From NCBI RefSeq assembly GCF_014266025.1, contig NZ_JACMYC010000004.1:186001-250000 (forward strand): DNA of 64,000 nucleotides. The letters run 5' to 3'. The first letter of the stretch is position 1. The number at the start of each line of letters is the position of its first letter. The notes below the pieces were generated by a model that was given only the letters and a program-made list of their open reading frames with translations, did not search any database and had not been told where the DNA came from. Shown piece after piece: positions 41,796-50,287 of the stretch. The translations under genes were made by a program, and so were the position numbers. Source of the stretch: Nocardioides deserti (GTDB lineage Bacteria > Actinomycetota > Actinomycetes > Propionibacteriales > Nocardioidaceae).

Positions 41796-42320
41796 TCAGT
41801 CGCAGCCGTACCCGTCGCCGTCCGCGTCCAGGTCGTAGATGTCGTAGCCGAGCACCTGGACGACGCCGCTGGCGTACGCGGGGCCGTTCCCGCTGCCTCC
41901 GGCGCAATCGACGTCACTCGCGACAGGGACGCACCCTGAGTAGTTCGGGTCGCAGCCACTCGAGGCTGCAGGGGCGACCGGCGGCGGAGGCGCGACGTAG
42001 GTGCCGAGCAAGGTGACCCGGGGCGCCGGCCGGCGGGCGACGAAGGTCCGACGGATCTCGCGGGCGACCTCGACGCCGTCCTCGAGCGTCACGCGCACGA
42101 CCCGTACGCGGGTGCCCGCTCGGCCGGGCTGACCGATCCGCCGCTCGCCGCGGTCCAGCTGGTCCGTCCGGCGGACCTGCTGCCCGAAGGGGATCCTCTC
42201 CCGCACCCGGACCGTCTTGTGCGTGACGACCGGCGCGGGTGGCTGAGTGGACGGCTGAGTCGCGGACTCGGCCGGCGACTCGTCGGGGACGGTCGCGGCG
42301 CCGACTCGCTCACGCGGCAC
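41796..42320 (-). CDS. G5 plus excalibur domain protein, possibly 5'-truncated
   Basis: The 174-residue product has a G5-like domain (about 33-108: THKTVRVRERIPFG, then VRVVRVTLEDGVEVAREIRRTFVARRP). It ends in an excalibur calcium-binding domain (about 122-174) with two Cys pairs and DLDADGDGYGCD, the DxDxDGxxC signature. Such proteins are normally secreted and cell-surface associated, yet this reading frame begins at a GTG (42320), is closed by a stop nine codons upstream and has no signal peptide. An interspersed repeat lies about 65 bp upstream. The gene may be a remnant that lost its 5' part, or an unusual cytoplasmic form. Confidence 0.6.
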   Translation of the reverse strand: MPRERVGAATVPDESPAESATQPSTQPPAPVVTHKTVRVRERIPFGQQVRRTDQLDRGERRIGQPGRAGTRVRVVRVTLEDGVEVAREIRRTFVARRPAPRVTLLGTYVAPPPPVAPAASSGCDPNYSGCVPVASDVDCAGGSGNGPAYASGVVQVLGYDIYDLDADGDGYGCD

Positions 42321-42382
42321 ACTGATGCGCTTGGGAACCGGTCAGGGCCGCCCATCGGTCTGGACCTCTGGACCGACGCCAG

Positions 42383-42419
42383 CCGGTGGGTCGAGGAGGG
42401 CGCCCGCGGCGTCTCGAAG
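42383..42419 (+). repeat. Interspersed repeat copy 2, divergent
   Basis: GGTGGGTCGAGGAGGGCGC, a GC segment and GTCTCGAAG, similar to copies at 41568 and 46976 but with more changes. It lies between the excalibur gene and the end of the hybrid kinase gene. Confidence 0.5.
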
Positions 42420-42456
42420 TCTGCCGCGCCGAACCGCCGCGCCGAACCGCCGCCCG

Positions 42457-44982
42457 TCAGGCGCGGGACGTGACCCAGCGCTGGAGGACCGCCTGCAGCT
42501 CGTCGGGGTGGACCGGCTTGGGGACGAAGTCGTCCATGCCCGCAGCCAGGCAGCGGTCGCGGTCGGCGGCGCCGACGCCGGCGGTCATCGCGATGACGGG
42601 GGTGCGCCGGCCGTCGGCCTCGCGGCGTCGGAGCTCGGCCGTTGCGTCGTACCCGTCGAGCACCGGCATGTGGCAGTCCATGAGGACCGCGTCGTACGCC
42701 CGCTCGGCGAGCATGGTCAGCGCCTCGGCGCCGTCCTCCGCGACGTCGGCGGTGTAGCCCCGCGAGGCCAGGATGCCGACCGCGACGAGCTGGTTGATCT
42801 CGCTGTCCTCGACGACCAGCAGGTGCCCGCTGCCGGCACGTACGCCGTCACGGCCCGCCGGGGTCGGGGCAGGCGCGGCCAGGGACTCGCAGGCGACCTC
42901 GCGCAGGCGCGCCATGTGCAGGGGCTTGGTGAGCACGGCGCCGATGCCGGCGGCGGCGGTGTCGCCGAGGTCGACCGCGGGCTCGGAGGTCAGCAGCACC
43001 ATCGGCGGGGCGTCGCCGCGCGAGGAGATGCGCCGCGCGAGCTCGAGGCCGTCGGTGCCGGGCATGCACAGGTCGAGCAGCACGAGGGCCGGGCGCAGGC
43101 CGTCCGCCAGCAGCTCGAGCGCGGCCGCGGCGCCGTCGGCGAGGGTGACGTCCATGCCCCAGGCGCCGAGCTGGCCCTCGAGCACCAGCCGGTTGGTGGC
43201 GTTGTCGTCGACGACGAGCACCCGACGGCCCGCGAGGTCGTCGCGGCGGCAGGTCGCGGTGACCGAGGTGTCGTGGGCGGGCGCCATGGGCACGCGGAAC
43301 CAGAACGTGCTGCCGACGCCCGGCTCGCTGGTGACGCCGAGCGTGCCGCCCATCGCAGCGACCAGCTGCCGGCAGATCGCCAGGCCCAGGCCGGTCCCGC
43401 CGTACTGGCGGGTGGTCGAGGAGTCGGCCTGGGAGAACGGCTCGAAGACCCGCTCGCGCTGCTCCGCGGCCAGCCCGATGCCGGTGTCGCGCACTTCGAA
43501 GCGCACGAAGACCGTCTCGTCTCCGGCGCCGCCGTCCGCGCGACCGTCTGCGCGACCGTCGAGGTGGGCGGAGACGACCACCTCGCCCTCGTGGGTGAAC
43601 TTCACGGCGTTCGACGCGAGGTTGAGCAGCACCTGGCGCAGGCGGGCGGGGTCGCCGCGCAGCGCGGTCGGCAGGTCGGGGGAGCAGTACGCCAGCAGCT
43701 CGAGGCCACGCTGGTGGGCCTGGGCCGCGACCAGCTCGGCGGCGCCCTCGACGACGCTCACGAGGTCGAGGTCCACGACCTCGAGGTCCAGCTTGCCGGC
43801 CTCGATCTTGGAGAAGTCGAGGATGTCGTCGATGACGGTGCGCAGCGCCTCGCCCGCGCCGCGCGCGCCCTCGGCGTACTGGCGCTGCCGGTCGGTGAGC
43901 TCGGTGTCGAGCAGCAGCCCGGTGAGGCCGATGACGCCGTTCAACGGGGTGCGGATCTCGTGCGACATCGTCGCCAGGAAGTCCGACTTCGCCGCGGACG
44001 CCGCGTGCGCCGCGGCCAGCGCGTCGGCCTCCCAGCGCAGCTGGCGCGCGGTGCGCACCACCGCGATCGCCGCGAGCACCGCGGCGGCCGCGCCGGCGGC
44101 GAGCACGTCGCCGTGGCGGCCGACCAGGTCGTCGACCACCAGCACGCCGATCGGCGCGAGGAGCGGCAGGATGGCGACGGCCATCCGGGTGCCGGCGTGC
44201 TCGCCGGTCCTGGCGTCGACCGGGCCGGCCGTCGACCCGGGCCGAGGGCTTGCCGAGCGGGCGAGCAGGACGGCACCGACCATCCAGCCCAGGTCCAGCC
44301 AGGCCGCGACGGGGCCCGAGAGCGAGAACAGGAGGTAACCGAGGTCGGAGAGGAGCCAGCACCCCACGCCGAGCGCGAACTCGAGCCCGATCCGGTCGCG
44401 CGTCGCCCGCGTGGCGAGCGTGCGCAGCACCAGCCCGAGGAGCACGGCGTCGGCGACGGGGTAGGCCGCGAAGACCGCCCGCTCGGCGGTGCTGGTCGTC
44501 TCGTCGGCGACGATGCCGCCGATCGAGACGTCCCAGAGCAGCAGCACGCAGACGGTGACGATCGTGAGCGCGTCCAGCAGCACCTCGGCGTCGCGGCGTC
44601 CGCGCGGACGCACCTGCCACAGCGCGGCGAGGAGGGCGGCGCCCAGCCCGAGGTAGCTGATGAAGTACGGCACGTCGGCCCAGGACACGTCCGGCTCCGG
44701 GCCGGTCCAGGCGTAGAGGTACCAGATGATGTCGGCGAGGGCGTTGGCCCCGAGGCCGAGCGCGACGAGGGTCGGCACCAGTCGCCGAGCGGGGGCAGCG
44801 GCCCGGGCGCCGAGGCCGGCCGTCACCGCCGCGCCCACGACCACGAGGATGTACAGGGCGTCGTACGCCGCGCTCGCACCCCGGGTCAGGTGGACGGCGA
44901 GACCGAGCAGCGCGATCGCACCGAGCACCGCGGGCAGTGTCGTCCGCACGTGCTCCTGCGGGGACCACCGAGCGCCGGGCAT
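42457..44982 (-). CDS. Hybrid sensor histidine kinase with two receiver domains
   Basis: An 841-residue multidomain sensor. Residues 1-310 hold about nine to ten membrane helices. HisKA has the phospho-His in [15 protein letters not shown] near 340, and HATPase has [21 protein letters not shown] and [19 protein letters not shown]. Receiver 1 (about 580-695) has DDN at its start and the phospho-Asp in [13 protein letters not shown]. Receiver 2 (about 720-838) has EDSEINQ and the phospho-Asp in [12 protein letters not shown]. No Hpt domain is present, so phosphotransfer must use a separate Hpt protein. The ATG at 44982 precedes the first helix by about 15 residues; a longer open frame upstream is non-coding by composition. 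Confidence 0.92.
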   Translation of the reverse strand: MPGARWSPQEHVRTTLPAVLGAIALLGLAVHLTRGASAAYDALYILVVVGAAVTAGLGARAAAPARRLVPTLVALGLGANALADIIWYLYAWTGPEPDVSWADVPYFISYLGLGAALLAALWQVRPRGRRDAEVLLDALTIVTVCVLLLWDVSIGGIVADETTSTAERAVFAAYPVADAVLLGLVLRTLATRATRDRIGLEFALGVGCWLLSDLGYLLFSLSGPVAAWLDLGWMVGAVLLARSASPRPGSTAGPVDARTGEHAGTRMAVAILPLLAPIGVLVVDDLVGRHGDVLAAGAAAAVLAAIAVVRTARQLRWEADALAAAHAASAAKSDFLATMSHEIRTPLNGVIGLTGLLLDTELTDRQRQYAEGARGAGEALRTVIDDILDFSKIEAGKLDLEVVDLDLVSVVEGAAELVAAQAHQRGLELLAYCSPDLPTALRGDPARLRQVLLNLASNAVKFTHEGEVVVSAHLDGRADGRADGGAGDETVFVRFEVRDTGIGLAAEQRERVFEPFSQADSSTTRQYGGTGLGLAICRQLVAAMGGTLGVTSEPGVGSTFWFRVPMAPAHDTSVTATCRRDDLAGRRVLVVDDNATNRLVLEGQLGAWGMDVTLADGAAAALELLADGLRPALVLLDLCMPGTDGLELARRISSRGDAPPMVLLTSEPAVDLGDTAAAGIGAVLTKPLHMARLREVACESLAAPAPTPAGRDGVRAGSGHLLVVEDSEINQLVAVGILASRGYTADVAEDGAEALTMLAERAYDAVLMDCHMPVLDGYDATAELRRREADGRRTPVIAMTAGVGAADRDRCLAAGMDDFVPKPVHPDELQAVLQRWVTSRA

Positions 44983-45094
44983 GCCTCCATTGTCAGGGCG
45001 GGGGGCGGTGCTCGCGCGCATTTCGGACGAGGGGGACCGAGGCCCGGGTCGCCTCGCCCCGCTGCGGTGCTGGTCGTGGGGTACCGGATCAGGC

Positions 45095-45634
45095 ATGTGG
45101 TGGAGCTCGTGGACCGATGTGCTGCGGATCGTCCTGGTCGGAGCGGCGGGGTACGCCGCGCTGGTCGCCCTGCTGCGCGTCTCCGGCAAGCGGACCCTCG
45201 CCAAGCTCAACGCCTTCGACTTCGTCGTCACCATCGCCCTCGGCTCGACGTTGGCGACCGTGCTCACCGATGCGAAGCTGGCGTGGTCCGAGGGGGTCGC
45301 GGCGCTTGCGCTCCTCGTGGTGCTGCAGCTGCTCGTCGCGTTCGTGACCGCGCACGTCGGGGCGGCCCGCAGCTGGGTGACCGCCCAGCCGACGGCGCTG
45401 CTGGTCGACGGCGAGCCGCTGCCGGATGCGATGCGCCGCACCCGCACGAACCTGGCCGAGGTGCGCCAGGCCATCCGGTCCAGCGGGCTCGGCGACCTGG
45501 GCCGCGTGGCCGCGGTGGTCCTCGAGACCGACGGCACGCTCAGCGTCATCCCGCGGGACTCGGCCGGGGACCGGTCCGCCCTCGCCGACCTGCGGCTCGC
45601 GCGGGACGGCGGATCAAGCGACGGACTCAGCTGA
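45095..45634 (+). CDS. YetF/DUF421 family membrane protein
   Basis: A 179-residue protein with three N-terminal membrane helices (about 8-27, 38-60 and 68-88) followed by a soluble YetF domain. The family signature [30 protein letters not shown] is at about 28-57 and the domain [51 protein letters not shown] is near 115-165. In Bacillus, relatives affect spore or envelope properties; no role is known here. The stop overlaps the convergent DUF202 gene by 8 bp. Divergent from the hybrid kinase. Confidence 0.88.
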   Translation: MWWSSWTDVLRIVLVGAAGYAALVALLRVSGKRTLAKLNAFDFVVTIALGSTLATVLTDAKLAWSEGVAALALLVVLQLLVAFVTAHVGAARSWVTAQPTALLVDGEPLPDAMRRTRTNLAEVRQAIRSSGLGDLGRVAAVVLETDGTLSVIPRDSAGDRSALADLRLARDGGSSDGLS

Positions 45635-45968
45635 TGCTCAACGTGACCGCCAGCAGCACCGCGGCGACGAGCACCGCGCCGGTCATCACCGCGCCGAGCC
45701 CGAAGCGGGGGAGCGGTCGGCCGGTCCGCATCGCCCGCTCGACGAGCGCCCACCGGCGGTAGGCCAGCACCGTGGTGCCGCCGCCGAGCAGGACCAGCAC
45801 GACGACGAGCACGATCCGCAACCCGTCCTGCTCCGGCACCTCCAGGGAGTGCAGCGCGACGCCGCCCGCCATCACCGCCAGCGCAGTGCGGACCCACGCG
45901 AGGAAGGTCCGCTCGTTGGCCAGCGTGTACCGCGGGTCCGGCTCGTCCCCGACGTCGTAGGCGCCCAT
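45627..45968 (-). CDS. DUF202/YidH-like membrane protein
   Basis: A 113-residue protein with three membrane helices and the family signature [29 protein letters not shown] at about 11-39. DUF202 proteins are small inner-membrane proteins of unknown function, related to part of the VTC polyphosphate polymerase complex. The ATG at 45968 gives the usual short start before the [15 protein letters not shown] motif. Its 3' end overlaps the convergent YetF gene by 8 bp. Confidence 0.9.
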   Translation of the reverse strand: MGAYDVGDEPDPRYTLANERTFLAWVRTALAVMAGGVALHSLEVPEQDGLRIVLVVVLVLLGGGTTVLAYRRWALVERAMRTGRPLPRFGLGAVMTGAVLVAAVLLAVTLSIS

Positions 45969-46015
45969 GCCGCCATCCTGACGCACCGGCTCGTCGGGGG
46001 AGGACCGGCGCTCGG

Positions 46016-46021
46016 TACGGT
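46016..46021 (+). promoter_or_regulatory. -10 box before the thioesterase gene
   Basis: TACGGT is followed by 7 nt and the ATG at 46029; probable leaderless promoter in the 60-bp divergent gap with the DUF202 gene. Confidence 0.45.
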
Positions 46022-46028
46022 CCGGGTC

Positions 46029-46841
46029 ATGCACGAGTACGACGCCCAGACCGCCGTCACGCCGACCGGGGACGGGGTCTACGCCGCCGACCTCTCCGAC
46101 GGATGGCACGTCGGCGGAGGCATCAACGGCGGCTACCTGCTGGCGATCATCGGCCGCGCGATCAGCACCCACCTGCCGGCCAAGCCGCACCCGCTGGCGG
46201 TCAGCGCGTACTACCTCTCCGCCTCGACCGCCGGCCCGGCCGAGGTGGCGCTGGACGTCCGGCGGGACGGGGGCACGGTCAGCACGGTCGCGGCCGACCT
46301 CCGGCAGGTCGACCAGGCGCGGATCACCGCGCTGGCGACGTACGGGGACCTGGGGCGGCTCGGCGACGACGTCCGCACCACCGCCGAGGAGCCCCACCTG
46401 CCGCCGGTCGAGGAGTGCGTGCCGTCGTCGATGGCGCCGGAGGAGGTACGCCGCGTGGCGCCGCTGATGCAGCGCTTCGACATGCGCTTCCACCCCGATC
46501 ACATCGGCTGGGCGGTCGGCGAGCCGGGCCGCACCGGCGCGATCTCCGCGTGGTTCCGCTTCGCGGACGGCCGCGAGCCCGACCCCGTCTCGCTGCTGCT
46601 CGCCGTCGACGCCCTCCCGCCCGTCACCTTCGACCTCGGCATGCCCGGCTGGGCGCCGACCCTGGAGCTGACCGCCCACGTCCGCGCCGTCCCGGCCCCC
46701 GGCTGGCTCAAGGTCCGCCACGCGACCCGCAACATGGCCGGCGGGATGTTCGAGGAGGACTGCGAGGTCTGGGACTCCACCGGCCGCCTCGTCGCCCAGT
46801 CCCGCCAGCTCGCCCGCCAACCGCGGCCCACCGCTGGTTGA
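46029..46841 (+). CDS. Acyl-CoA thioesterase-like double hotdog protein
   Basis: A 270-residue protein of the TesB-like thioesterase family with two hotdog domains. The first has DGWHVGGGINGGYLLAIIGRAISTHLPAKPHPLAVSAYYLSAST near 20-63, the second FDLGMPGWAPTLELTAHVRAVPAPGWLKVRHATRNMAGGMFEEDCEVWDSTGRLVAQSRQL near 200-260. These motifs fit hydrolysis of acyl-CoA esters. It stands alone; there is no clear link with the CoA pathway upstream. As for the PAS kinase, its stop codon falls inside an interspersed repeat. Confidence 0.87.
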   Translation: MHEYDAQTAVTPTGDGVYAADLSDGWHVGGGINGGYLLAIIGRAISTHLPAKPHPLAVSAYYLSASTAGPAEVALDVRRDGGTVSTVAADLRQVDQARITALATYGDLGRLGDDVRTTAEEPHLPPVEECVPSSMAPEEVRRVAPLMQRFDMRFHPDHIGWAVGEPGRTGAISAWFRFADGREPDPVSLLLAVDALPPVTFDLGMPGWAPTLELTAHVRAVPAPGWLKVRHATRNMAGGMFEEDCEVWDSTGRLVAQSRQLARQPRPTAG

Positions 46842-46873
46842 GCCGGCGAGCGCCAGCGAGGCGTGTCGAAACC
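46834..46873 (+). repeat. Interspersed repeat copy 3, variant form
   Basis: CTGGTTGAGCCGGCGAGCG followed by CCAGCGAGGCGTGTCGAAACC. The TGA stop of the thioesterase gene lies inside it. The core GCCGGCGAGCGCCAGCGAGGC contains imperfect inverted repeats. Confidence 0.65.
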
Positions 46874-46975
46874 CCTGGCAGCCGACCCTCGGCTTGCAGG
46901 CCGTGGGTGGTTGCGGTGCAGGCAGCTATGAGGACGAGTTCGTCGTGGCCCGCGGTGGTCTCCCGGCTCGCGGCG

Positions 46976-47013
46976 GCTGGTTGAGGAGGCCGCCAGGTCC
47001 GTCCCGAAACCGG
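46976..47013 (+). repeat. Interspersed repeat copy 4
   Basis: GCTGGTTGAGGAGGCCGCC, then AGGTCCGTCCCGAAACC; closest to copy 1. It lies in the 263-bp gap before the HNH gene, where nothing else was recognised. Confidence 0.7.
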
Positions 47014-47104
47014 CCGAGAAGCTCGCTGGATTCGTTGTCCACATAGTGGTTTGACCTGCGGAGACAACCCCGTCACTGTCGGTGGTCGCTGCTTGAGTAG
47101 ACCC

Positions 47105-48376
47105 ATGGCCGAGGACTCCCGACACAACGCGCACCCGGTGTGCCGCGCGGTCGTGAAGTCCCGCAAGAAGGCCCGCTCGGCAGCTGGCTCTCGACTCTGG
47201 ACCATGTCCGACGACGAAGTGTCCGCGACGCTGGTGGAGGCCACCCGGCTGCGTGCGCAGGTCGAGGCGCTCGAGCTCAGGCTGGCCGCCGAAGCCGACC
47301 GGCGCGCCGTGGGCGACCGGACCGGCGCCACGGACACCGCGTCGTGGTGGGGCCATGAGACGAGGCAGGACCGGCCCGCCGCGATGCGGCGGATGCGGCT
47401 CGCAGAGTCGCTCGACCGCCACGCGTCCACGTCCGCTGCGCTGGCGGAGGGCGCGATCAGCATCGACCACGCCCGGGTGATCACCGAGTGCGTCGACCGG
47501 CTCCCCGATGGCCTGCCCGACCCGACGATCCCGGAGCGGGCCGAGAAGCACCTCCTGACCGAGGCGCTGGGTTGCGACCCCAAGACTCTGGCGATCCTGG
47601 CCAAGCACGTCCTCACCGTCGTTGCGCCCGAGATCGGCGAGGAGCGCGACGCCCGCGCCCTCGAGCAAGAAGAACGCGAGGCACGGGCGAAGGCCTGGCT
47701 GACCATGGCACCCGACGGGCGCGGCAGCTACCGCGGGAAGTTCTCCATCCCCACGCTGCACGGCGAGATGCTCAAGAAGATGCTGCTCGCGTTCGCAGCA
47801 CCGAAGCACCAGGCGACCAAGAAGGACGCGGACCAGACCGGAGAGCGGGAGCAGGTCGAGCGGCGACCCTCACCGGAGCGCTTGGGGGATGCGTTCTGCG
47901 AGCTCCTCGAACGTCTCCCGGCCGACAAGCTGCCGATGCTCGGTGGCCTGAACGCCTCGATCATCGTCCTCATCGACTACACGAACCTGAAGAGCGATGT
48001 CGGCCGCGCGGTCCTGGACTCAGGGCAGCCGATCTCCGCGTCGATGGCGCGGCGGATGGCCTGCGAAGCCGGCCTCCTCCCCGCCGTCCTCGGCGCCCGC
48101 TCCGAGCTCCTCGACCTCGGCCGCACCGCCCGCCTCTTCTCCGGCGCCCAGCGCCGCGGACTGGCCATCACTCAGAAGACCTGCACCACCGCCGGCTGCG
48201 ACTGGCCCGCCCACCTCTGCCACGCCCACCACGACGACACGTGGCTCTCCGGCGGCCGCACCGACCTCGAGAAGGGCCGCCTGCTCTGCCCACGGCACCA
48301 CGCCCGCATCCACGACCCCCGCTTCGAGACCACCATCCACCCCGACAACCAGGTCACCTTCCACATGCGGACATAG
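47105..48376 (+). CDS. DUF222 domain HNH endonuclease-like protein
   Basis: A 423-residue protein of the actinobacterial 13E12 type. The DUF222 helical domain spans roughly residues 30-310, with EALELRLAAEADRRAVGDRTGATDTASWWGHETRQ and AISIDHARVITECVDRLPDGLPD. A C-terminal HNH domain covers about 345-400 (CTTAGCDWPAHLCHAHHDDTW, GRTDLEKGRLLCPRHHARIHD) with the Cys pairs and His residues of a beta-beta-alpha-metal nuclease. These genes occur in many copies in Nocardioides and Mycobacterium relatives and may be mobile; target and role are unknown. The ATG at 47105 is chosen over an upstream in-frame ATG because composition becomes coding there. Confidence 0.85.
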   Translation: MAEDSRHNAHPVCRAVVKSRKKARSAAGSRLWTMSDDEVSATLVEATRLRAQVEALELRLAAEADRRAVGDRTGATDTASWWGHETRQDRPAAMRRMRLAESLDRHASTSAALAEGAISIDHARVITECVDRLPDGLPDPTIPERAEKHLLTEALGCDPKTLAILAKHVLTVVAPEIGEERDARALEQEEREARAKAWLTMAPDGRGSYRGKFSIPTLHGEMLKKMLLAFAAPKHQATKKDADQTGEREQVERRPSPERLGDAFCELLERLPADKLPMLGGLNASIIVLIDYTNLKSDVGRAVLDSGQPISASMARRMACEAGLLPAVLGARSELLDLGRTARLFSGAQRRGLAITQKTCTTAGCDWPAHLCHAHHDDTWLSGGRTDLEKGRLLCPRHHARIHDPRFETTIHPDNQVTFHMRT

Positions 48377-48435
48377 ACCGACCGGCCGACCCGCCATCTC
48401 GACCACGAAGAGCCGGTGGGAGAGCAGCGCAGCCG

Positions 48436-50052
48436 CTACGAGGCTCCGACCGCGTCGGCGTCGTGGATCGCCGGCCCCCGCTCGAGCCACCACGAGGCGC
48501 CTCGCCGGATGTCCTGCTGGTCGTGCTCGGCGAGCGCCTTGAGCTCGGTGGCGCCCTGCATGCCGAGCGCGAACAGCGTCGCGTGCCGGTCGGCCGGCCG
48601 CTGCTGCGTGGTTACGGCGTCCGCCAGCGCGGTGGCGTCCTCCTCCGGCAGCCCGGCGCACGCCATGCCGACGTTGACGAGCGCCCGGGCGCGGAGGGTG
48701 GGCCGCTCCTCGGTGCGGGCACGGCGGACCACCTTGTCCTCGCGGCCGCCGTGCCCGATCCGCATCAGCACCGTCCAGGCGCGAGCGGCGAGCAGGTCGT
48801 TCGGGTGCCCGGTCAGACGCAGGCACTGCTCAGCGACGGCGGGGGCGTAAGGACTGGCGGCGATCACCAGCGCCGCGTGGTGCCGGCGGGGCTTGTGCAC
48901 GTGCAGCAGCGCCTCGCGCAGCAGCCGTCGGAGCATCGGGTCGGGCTCACGGGAGTGCTGCGTCGGGGTCTGAGCCTGCGCGGTGGCGGCGAGCTCGGCG
49001 ACGATCGCGACGGTGCGGACGTGGGGGACCAGCTCGGAGGTCGCCCGGGCCTGGGTGACCATGCCGAAGGCCCGTCTGGTGCGCAGCCCACCGCTCACCC
49101 GCTCCCACGAGTCGTCGGGCAGATGGACGGCAAGGTCGAAGAAGTCCAGTCGCCCGTCGAGCGGGTCCGATCGGCGCAGCGCACCGAGCACGGCGGTCTC
49201 GAGCTGGCCGAGGGCGTCGCCCCGCAGGTGCCCCCGAGCCACCTTGTACGCCGCCACGGAGGCCGCCGCGCGCCGGAGGTTGCCGTCCTCGCTGCCGAGC
49301 AGGCGCAGCACGAGGTCGCCGGCCGGCGCGTCCGGAAGCTCGGTCAGGAGGTTGAGCACCGGCGCAACGACCTGGGTGTCGGGGTGGACGACGAAGCTGC
49401 CGATCGCGCGGAGCATCGGCCGCTGCGCCGCCCGGTGCCGCAGCATGGTCGCGGCGGCCTCGTACCGGCGTACGTACGCCGGACCGACCGCCACTCCCAG
49501 CTCCTCGACGAGCTGCCCGCACAGTCGGATCCACTCCTCCTTGCGCAGGAAGACGCGGTCGAACTTGTGCAGCTGCTCGGCCAGCCGCAGCCACAGTGCG
49601 CCGCTGGCGTCGCCGTGCTCGGCGACATCGAGCATTCCCTCGAACGACCCGCTGGTCAGGTCCTCGTCGCGCAACGACGTCTCGCGCGGGGGAGGGGCGC
49701 TGCCGAACCCGCGGCGCAGCCCGGCCGCCACGGACACCACAGCGCCCTCGGGCAGGCCGAGGACCCGTTCGTACGTCGCCACGACCCGCCCGGGAACCGG
49801 CTGCAGGCCGGACTCCCACCGGGAGACGCGGGTGTTGTCGACCTGGACCCCCTGCTCCTTGAGCACCTTCAGGAAACCGTCGCGCCGCGCGAGCTCCGGG
49901 TCCGGCCCAAGCAGCCGGTTCGTGCTGAGCAGCCAGGCGACCCGCTGGTCCACCCCGACGCCGAGGTCCGTGACCGGCGTGGGGTCGATCGGCAGCCTCT
50001 GCGGCCGCCCGCGCCGCCGGGCCGCGCCGGAGCTCTCGCCGGTGCCTGTCAT
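48436..50052 (-). CDS. XRE-like HTH protein with HEAT-like repeat region
   Basis: A 538-residue protein. After a basic Gly/Arg-rich leader, residues about 28-95 look like a helix-turn-helix of the XRE type (FLKVLKEQGVQVDNTRVSRWESGLQPVPGRVVATYERVLGLPEG). The rest is entirely helical with repeated Leu/Ala-rich helix pairs (for example VLNLLTELPDAPAGDLVLRLLGSEDGNLRRAAASVAAYKVARGHL), like HEAT repeats. Such proteins are annotated as transcriptional regulators in actinobacteria, with no known ligand. An inverted repeat TTGCAG/CTGCAA at 50120-50144 upstream could be its own operator. Its end lies 59 bp from the end of the HNH gene. Confidence 0.72.
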   Translation of the reverse strand: MTGTGESSGAARRRGRPQRLPIDPTPVTDLGVGVDQRVAWLLSTNRLLGPDPELARRDGFLKVLKEQGVQVDNTRVSRWESGLQPVPGRVVATYERVLGLPEGAVVSVAAGLRRGFGSAPPPRETSLRDEDLTSGSFEGMLDVAEHGDASGALWLRLAEQLHKFDRVFLRKEEWIRLCGQLVEELGVAVGPAYVRRYEAAATMLRHRAAQRPMLRAIGSFVVHPDTQVVAPVLNLLTELPDAPAGDLVLRLLGSEDGNLRRAAASVAAYKVARGHLRGDALGQLETAVLGALRRSDPLDGRLDFFDLAVHLPDDSWERVSGGLRTRRAFGMVTQARATSELVPHVRTVAIVAELAATAQAQTPTQHSREPDPMLRRLLREALLHVHKPRRHHAALVIAASPYAPAVAEQCLRLTGHPNDLLAARAWTVLMRIGHGGREDKVVRRARTEERPTLRARALVNVGMACAGLPEEDATALADAVTTQQRPADRHATLFALGMQGATELKALAEHDQQDIRRGASWWLERGPAIHDADAVGAS

Positions 50053-50119
50053 GGGGTCCTTCCGGGCAGGTGAGTCGAAGCGACTCCATGACCCGGTTCA
50101 CGTCGTCGGGACACATTTA

Positions 50120-50144
50120 TTGCAGAAGTAAAGACGGACTGCAA
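50120..50144. promoter_or_regulatory. Inverted repeat in the XRE/surface protein divergent region
   Basis: TTGCAG (50120-50125) and CTGCAA (50139-50144) flank an A-rich 13-nt centre, unusual in this GC-rich region. It is a candidate operator for the XRE-type gene or a promoter element for the secreted protein gene. Confidence 0.35.
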
Positions 50145-50239
50145 CAACCCCGGGTGACCCAAGCCGCGTCCCTAATGTTCGGGATGGCCCAGGAATCCGT
50201 GTCCGGGGCCACAGGGGCCCTCATCGGTGGTTCCCTGCC

Positions 50240-50256
50240 GGCGAGCTCCGCTCGCC
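50240..50256 (+). other. 5' UTR hairpin before secreted protein 1
   Basis: GGCGAGC-TCC-GCTCGCC forms a perfect 7-bp stem ending 31 bp before the ATG, just upstream of the GGAAGGA ribosome binding site. It may stabilise the mRNA of an abundant protein. Confidence 0.5.
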
Positions 50257-50287
50257 ACCTTTAATCATTCCGGAAGGAAACACACGC

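Noticed and set aside
44983..45897. Possible N-terminal extension of the hybrid kinase gene
   Set aside because: The frame is open, but the sequence is non-coding in style and overlaps the YetF gene on the other strand. The ATG at 44982 sits just before the first membrane helix.
47105..48376. Restriction endonuclease or intein-type homing element
   Set aside because: No methylase partner, intron or intein splice motifs are present. The DUF222-HNH layout is a common actinobacterial multicopy family.
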